Assembly (NCBI GenBank): GCA_028023455.1
Contig: JAQFVV010012495.1
Span: 4,151,016 to 4,215,015, forward strand
Length of the DNA stretch: 64,000 nt
Source: Epiperipatus broadwayi
Taxonomy: Eukaryota > Onychophora > Udeonychophora > Euonychophora > Peripatidae
Reading direction: 5' to 3'
Shown here piece by piece: positions 59,348 to 64,000 of this stretch. The notes beneath the pieces are model-generated. The model did not search any database and was not told the DNA's origin. It saw only the letters and a program-made list of their open reading frames with translations. Position numbers and translations under genes: made by a program. The first letter of the stretch is position 1, and each line of letters begins with the position of its first letter.

Positions 59348-60703
59348 TTTTCTATTTGTTTTGTATTTCTTATTTGTATAATTTCATCATATATAAAAAA
59401 TACAGAGGATATTATTGATAAATTAAATATGATGAATATAAATAGAAACCAAAGTATCTTTGTGATGGACATAGAATCGATGTATCCTAGTATCCCTAGA
59501 ATTAAAAGTATTAGTATCGTCATAAAGCCTTTATCTCTCTCTCTATATATATATATCAATGATGATAGCATAATTAGTATTATAAATGAAGCATTGAACC
59601 TAATAAATAATAGTTTATATTTTAAATATAATAACGAATATTGGAGTATAAATAAGGGATGGGTAATGGGATGCGTGAATAGTGGGCTTATGGCATCTAT
59701 GTTCATTAATGACATGGAAATCAATATTATAAAAGGCAGTATAATTAAAAAAGAAGTACTACATTATTTTAGATATGTAGATGATAGTTTGATAATTGGT
59801 AATAAGAGGGCAATATATAAATTATATAAACAATTTAATAATAATGTTGATAATATTAAGTTTACTATGAAAGAAATTGATAATGAAATAAGGTATTTAG
59901 ATATTGAAATTATTTTAAAGCAAAATAATGATATTATAATTAAGCATTTTATTAAAGATTATAAATTAAGGAAAATTATATCAATTGATTCAAAACAACC
60001 ATGGATACAAAAGATGAGTGTAATAAAGAATTTTAAATATAAGAACGATAGATTTAATACAGATAGAAATGTTGCTATGTTACAGAAGGATAAATTTAAA
60101 CAAACATATATGAAATATGGATATGCAGCGCATAATATTGACAATATATTTTCGTGATATGGGGTAAATAGCATGAATAATAATAGATGTAGGACTAATA
60201 AACAAAAGAAGTGGATAAAAATTTCATATTTGCCTAGTGTATACAATATATTAAATAAAAAAAGTAAAAATTATATAGATAAAAACATTAATGTGGGATG
60301 GGCTAATAGCAAAAATTTAGATAAACTGATAACTAATTGTAGGATGAAAGATGATATAAAATATAAGAGAGGAATGGTTTATAAAATTAGATGTAATTTT
60401 TGTAATATGGTTTACTATGGCCAGACATCAAAGCAATTGGGAAAAAGAGCTAAAGAACACAATGATGCTATTGCTAGGAAAGATGATAGATCTGCGTTAT
60501 ATGTTCATTATTTGCAGTATGGACATAAAATAAATTGTATTGATAATATAAGTGTTCTTGATTATATTAAAAATGTTAATAGACATAAAATATATGAAAC
60601 AAACTATATCATGTATAATAAAAACAACGGTATGAATATATACAAAACATCCATTAAGTTGAATAATAAGTGGTTAATGGATAAAGAATGGATAGTTAAT
60701 TAA
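59348..60703 (+). pseudogene. Penelope-like element: partial RT plus GIY-YIG, one in-frame stop
   Basis: One frame runs from 59348 to the TAA at 60701-60703, broken only by TGA at 60155-60157. The first part holds reverse transcriptase motifs: FVMDIESMYPSIP (catalytic Asp), KGWVMGCVNSGLMASMFIND and YFRYVDDSLIIGN (Asp pair; residues 116-119 from the ATG at 59429). The second part (ATG at 60173) has the linker YLPSVYNIL, then a GIY-YIG nuclease: VYKIRCNFCNMVYYGQTS (residues 69-86), Arg92, EH at 95-96. The N-terminal part with RT motifs 1-2 is missing, so the copy is 5'-truncated. For its age class it is remarkably intact, with no frameshift. Confidence 0.9.
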
Positions 60704-61144
60704 TTAATATATGTGGATATATATATCAATTCAATATATATAACAGAATAATTTTATAGTAGGATTGAGAAAGAAAAAAATCACATAATAGATCGTGTCG
60801 GATATCCATTTGTTTATCTATCTTCTCTCATGTATTGATATAGATGTCACTGTATGCGTTTTAAATCGTGGAGACATATTGAAAAGGGCAAAAAACATAA
60901 TTTGCCAGAAAAAGCTTTATTATGATAATTTTATAATTTGTAATCTTTGTTGCTTGTATATATGTATTTTTAAACAAATTTGACTATTGTATACTTGAAG
61001 TGCAACATAAAAAAAAGAATTGGTTTTAATTCTGATTCTTTTTCTGTATAGTAATTTCATCATAATATGATAAATAACACAACAATAAATAAAAAAATCA
61101 CCAAATGTTAAAATAACAAATAATAATATACTATATTTTTATTA
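60704..61144 (+). other. 3' flank of the Penelope-like frame
   Basis: Probably contains the element's 3' UTR. It was searched by eye for a hammerhead ribozyme core (CTGATGA...GAAA), which many Penelope-like elements carry, without success. No other feature seen. Confidence 0.4.
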
Positions 61145-61354
61145 TATTTACCAGACTCTATATAATTACCTGATCAATGTGATTTATAAGTATTATTTAT
61201 CACTTTGACCAAAGGACCTTGGTAATTATTAATAATTACCCAGTCAATGTGATTTTTATTTATTTTTTATCATTTTGACCAAAAGACCTGGTAATTCTTA
61301 ACAATAACTGGTAATTATTAATAATAACAGAATTTAAATACTTTAACCATAACA

Positions 61355-62679
61355 TATTGTGCCATATATATATATTGTAACGTTTTAATGTTTTATTAAG
61401 CTTTCTATGCGTGAGTTAATCAAGCTATGAAGAAGAAAAATATTTGGTTCATATTTCTAAAATCATAGCTATATTTCATGATTAACTCAACATAATATTA
61501 CTTAGTATGATGTACACTGCTGGAAAAATCAGTTTATTTTAACAAGAGTGCCAAAATTCATACAACAATTCACTGATATCTGTCCGACTGGCAAAGGTAA
61601 ATTATACATTTAAGTTTTAATAAACTACCATTAATAATGCACAATGAAGTTAATATTAAAGGTAAATATTTTATTAATAACAAATTAAAATATTTAAACA
61701 GTAATTAAATAAAATTGGAAAGCCGTACACACTAATCCAGATAATATTCAATTAAAACAGTTCTTATTACACTCTTCTTAGGTTTCTTGAATAATAAAAA
61801 AGGTGAATGTCTATATGGGTGTTAATGTCTCTGTCGGTATTATAAGCTTATAGCTAACATTAGTTGCTAATCTTTTTTTTTTGTCACAAATTAGGTATGA
61901 ATAATCTTACTGGTAAGCTTAGAGAGTTTACATAGATTGTTGATTACCATGCATGGTTTTTCATGAGAGGTAGAATGAGCTCATGGCCATTGGTTTTATT
62001 TCATTCCTAGTCTGCTTTAAAGCTGGTTTCGAAGGCATTTTTGGAGTGATTTCTTCACATCAAAAGAAGTTGTCTGAAAAAAGTTCTGGTTCCACTTCCA
62101 GCATGACAACTCAGTTCGCATAGAGTTGTTCAGGATACATTCTGTATCCCGGATCTATGGAAACTTCCAACATCAGACAAGACCTTGATTGCCATTATTT
62201 TCTTCCTTTTATACTTGCTATCAGTTTTAGGACTCGTGCACATATATTATCTTTTGTTTCTTTATTAGAATACAAAATAATAATCTTGTATACTATTTCT
62301 CATTTTCAGCTACAAAGTTTATTTTTTTATGAATTACTTCTGCCATCTTTAATTAACGTAAGATTTTTCTGATCGTAATCTTTTACATTTGGAATTTCTT
62401 TCTTTTGTTTATCTGGATTAGTAATCTGTGTGTCTTTTTTATTCCTTCCAATTTCAACTTTAATTAAATTACATAGATAAATCAAAACAAAAAATTCACT
62501 TTCGTTGTACGTTTTTTTTCAAAAAAAATTATACTGATTTAAAAAAAAACTAAATAGTGTCGTTTAAAAGATCTTTAAATTTTACTTTTTTTTTTAAGCT
62601 TTTTTAAATATTACCAAATGCCAAATATCTTTGTACCATATAAAAATAACTAGTACAATATACATATGGTACAAGAAGA
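61355..62679. other. Non-coding interval
   Basis: No gene recognised. The patch at about 61900-62170 is less AT-rich and contains no long frame; the 71-codon frame at 62157-62372 has no recognisable domain. Confidence 0.4.
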
Positions 62680-63870
62680 TTGGCATTTTGTAATATTTAA
62701 AAGCTAAAAAAATAAAAATTAGAAATAATATACACTATTTAGTTTTTTTTTTGTTAGTGTAATTTACTTTTAGATATGTACAACAAAAGTTATTTGTGTG
62801 CTGGTATTATCTATTTAATTGAAATAAAGTCAAAATTGGAGGGAATAGAAATACATGAAAATTATTAATCTAGATAAACAAAAGAAAGAAATTACAAATG
62901 CAAATGATTACCATCAGAATAATATCCTTCTAATGATAATTAAATATCGCATCGAAGGAATTTATAGAAAAATAATTTTGTAGCTAGAAAGCAAAAAGGA
63001 ATGTACAAAATTATCAATTTGTATTCTGATAAAAAAACAAAAGATGAAAATATATGCACAAATATCTCAAAACTAGTTGTGATACAAAAAGAAGTGGACA
63101 ACTTCAAAAAAGGTCTTTAGCTGGTGGTTTTTTTGGGTCCTGGATGAAGTGAAAAAACAAGAGGAATTAATTGCAGTACTCTTGTCCTCACAGCTGCAAT
63201 AAAATGCTTCCATCCAGAATTACTCATATGCTGCACCAATTTGTCATGCATGAGTAAAAACCAAAGCGTTTGATGATACTTTCTCTCAGAAAAAGTGATC
63301 TAAAAGCTTCAAATCCAGCCTTATCTTATTACAGTAAAAATGCTGACAGACTTAAATCAAAGTTAACTACCACTGAGCTCTTCATCCCAAGACCATGCAT
63401 AGTATAATCAACGATCCACATAACCCTGAGGAACTTACTGCCCTTTCATTGTATATTTTTAATTTAGCTTGATAGATTTTATTATTGAAAAAAATATTTT
63501 GAGAAATGTATAAATTACCTATCCTAACATGTTTGTTTAATAGTCGAACTCTGGCGAAAATTCAGACAAAAAATTAAGTGATAAGACAATGAATTTTCAA
63601 GAATATTATATTCAGTTATTTGCTTTGAATCAATGGGATGCAATGCAATGTGAATCAGTGGATCTATATCCCTGGCACCCTCTTAAACAAATAAAACACT
63701 AATTCTGTAGCAATTTGAATCAGAACAAAATATTAGGTCAGTTAATCAGGAAATAGAACGGTGTTTAAAATTCACACATGAATGGAATAAATCTTACATA
63801 GTTTGATTAACTAATACGTTATTCTGTGTAACTGTGTAACGTAAGCACCTAATCTACCAATTAACAATAC
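62680..63870 (+). repeat. R3 repeat copy 3, diverged
   Basis: Aligns with R3 copies 1 and 2 from TTGGCATTTTGTAATATTTA through CAAAATTGGAGGGAATAGAA, TAAACAAAAGAAAG, a GTCTTTAGCTGGTGG segment and GGTCAGTTAATCAGGAAATA, to about 63870. It is clearly more diverged, and the TATA box is not preserved (GATACAAAAAGAAG). At its left edge is a short palindrome: AAATATTACCAAATGCCAA inverted as TTGGCATTTTGTAATATTT around TGTACC/GGTACA words. Confidence 0.72.
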
Positions 63871-64000
63871 AATATATAACAAATGTTTTTTTAATAAATG
63901 CTTTTATTATCTGTGCATTAAAAAGCAAAAAAATAATGGTTTTCTTAAACCACAATGGGGTTTTATATTTAACTTGAAATAAAAATGTGGAGTATCCACA

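Larger units (their letters stand above)
57122..61354 (+). mobile_element. Integrase-type DNA transposon with long TIRs (Ginger-like), 4,233 bp
   Basis: The left terminus TGTTATGGTTGAAGTG and the right terminus (inverse TGTTATGGTTAAAGT) are inverted. Beyond them both ends carry GGTAATTATT and GGTCAAAGTGAT words in repeated, opposite orientations over about 140-210 bp (57122-57260 and 61145-61354). The TGTTA start fits the TGTNR rule described for Ginger elements, whose transposase is a gypsy-like integrase. Inside is a broken integrase gene in the right orientation. Four-base flanks TATA and TATT are compatible with a 4-bp target duplication but are low-complexity. A Penelope-like frame lies between the integrase and the right end. 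Confidence 0.65.

Noticed and set aside
60704-61144. Hammerhead ribozyme next to the Penelope-like frame
   Set aside because: Expected for some Penelope-like elements, but no CTGATGA/GAAA core with helices was seen.

Overview
This is a strongly AT-rich stretch of animal nuclear DNA with long introns, spliceosomal GT/AG junctions and a dense, layered mobile-element load. The repeat spectrum (tRNA-derived SINEs, Penelope-like, RTE-like and CR1-like retroelements, hAT, mariner, an integrase-type DNA transposon, many long foldback elements) suggests an arthropod, perhaps a chelicerate. That assignment is inference; nothing seen fixes the species. There is no bacterial operon, CRISPR array or rRNA gene.

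Only two host genes are supported. On the minus strand, three exons (16153-16087, 9855-9699, 3704-3590) with matching splice phases encode a continuous C-terminal stretch of the mitochondrial methylcrotonoyl-CoA carboxylase beta subunit (MCCC2). Its introns here are about 6 kb each; earlier and later exons were not found. On the plus strand, a two-exon gene (39504-41985 and 52872-53488) encodes a 1032-residue single-pass membrane protein with a signal peptide, about 30 leucine-rich repeats, LRR caps, a possible FN3 domain and a short tail without a TIR domain. Its single coding intron is 10.9 kb and full of nested transposons.

Layout. 1-16 kb: MCCC2 exons and introns carrying short SINEs, repeat families R1 and R2, a Penelope-like GIY-YIG remnant and a hAT pseudogene. 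17-25 kb: a dead mariner, two foldback/MITE elements, a miniature LTR retrotransposon with tRNA-Ser primer site and a minisatellite inside its LTRs, and an R2 tandem array. 28-33 kb: an R2 foldback and a CR1-like LINE with an esterase-type ORF1. 34-39 kb: two direct copies of a 1.3-kb LTR-like repeat (R3) around unrecognised fossil coding sequence. 39-53.5 kb: the LRR gene, whose intron holds a foldback split by a probable solo LTR and another foldback split by a hAT element that is itself split by an RTE fragment. 57.1-61.4 kb: an element with long TIRs enclosing a broken KRBA2/SCAND3-type integrase and a Penelope-like reverse transcriptase plus GIY-YIG reading frame interrupted by one stop codon. 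62.7-63.9 kb: a third, diverged R3 copy.

The two host genes have no evident functional link; the rest is transposon sequence at various stages of decay. Element identities rest on motifs read by eye, without database searches. R1-R4 are my own labels.
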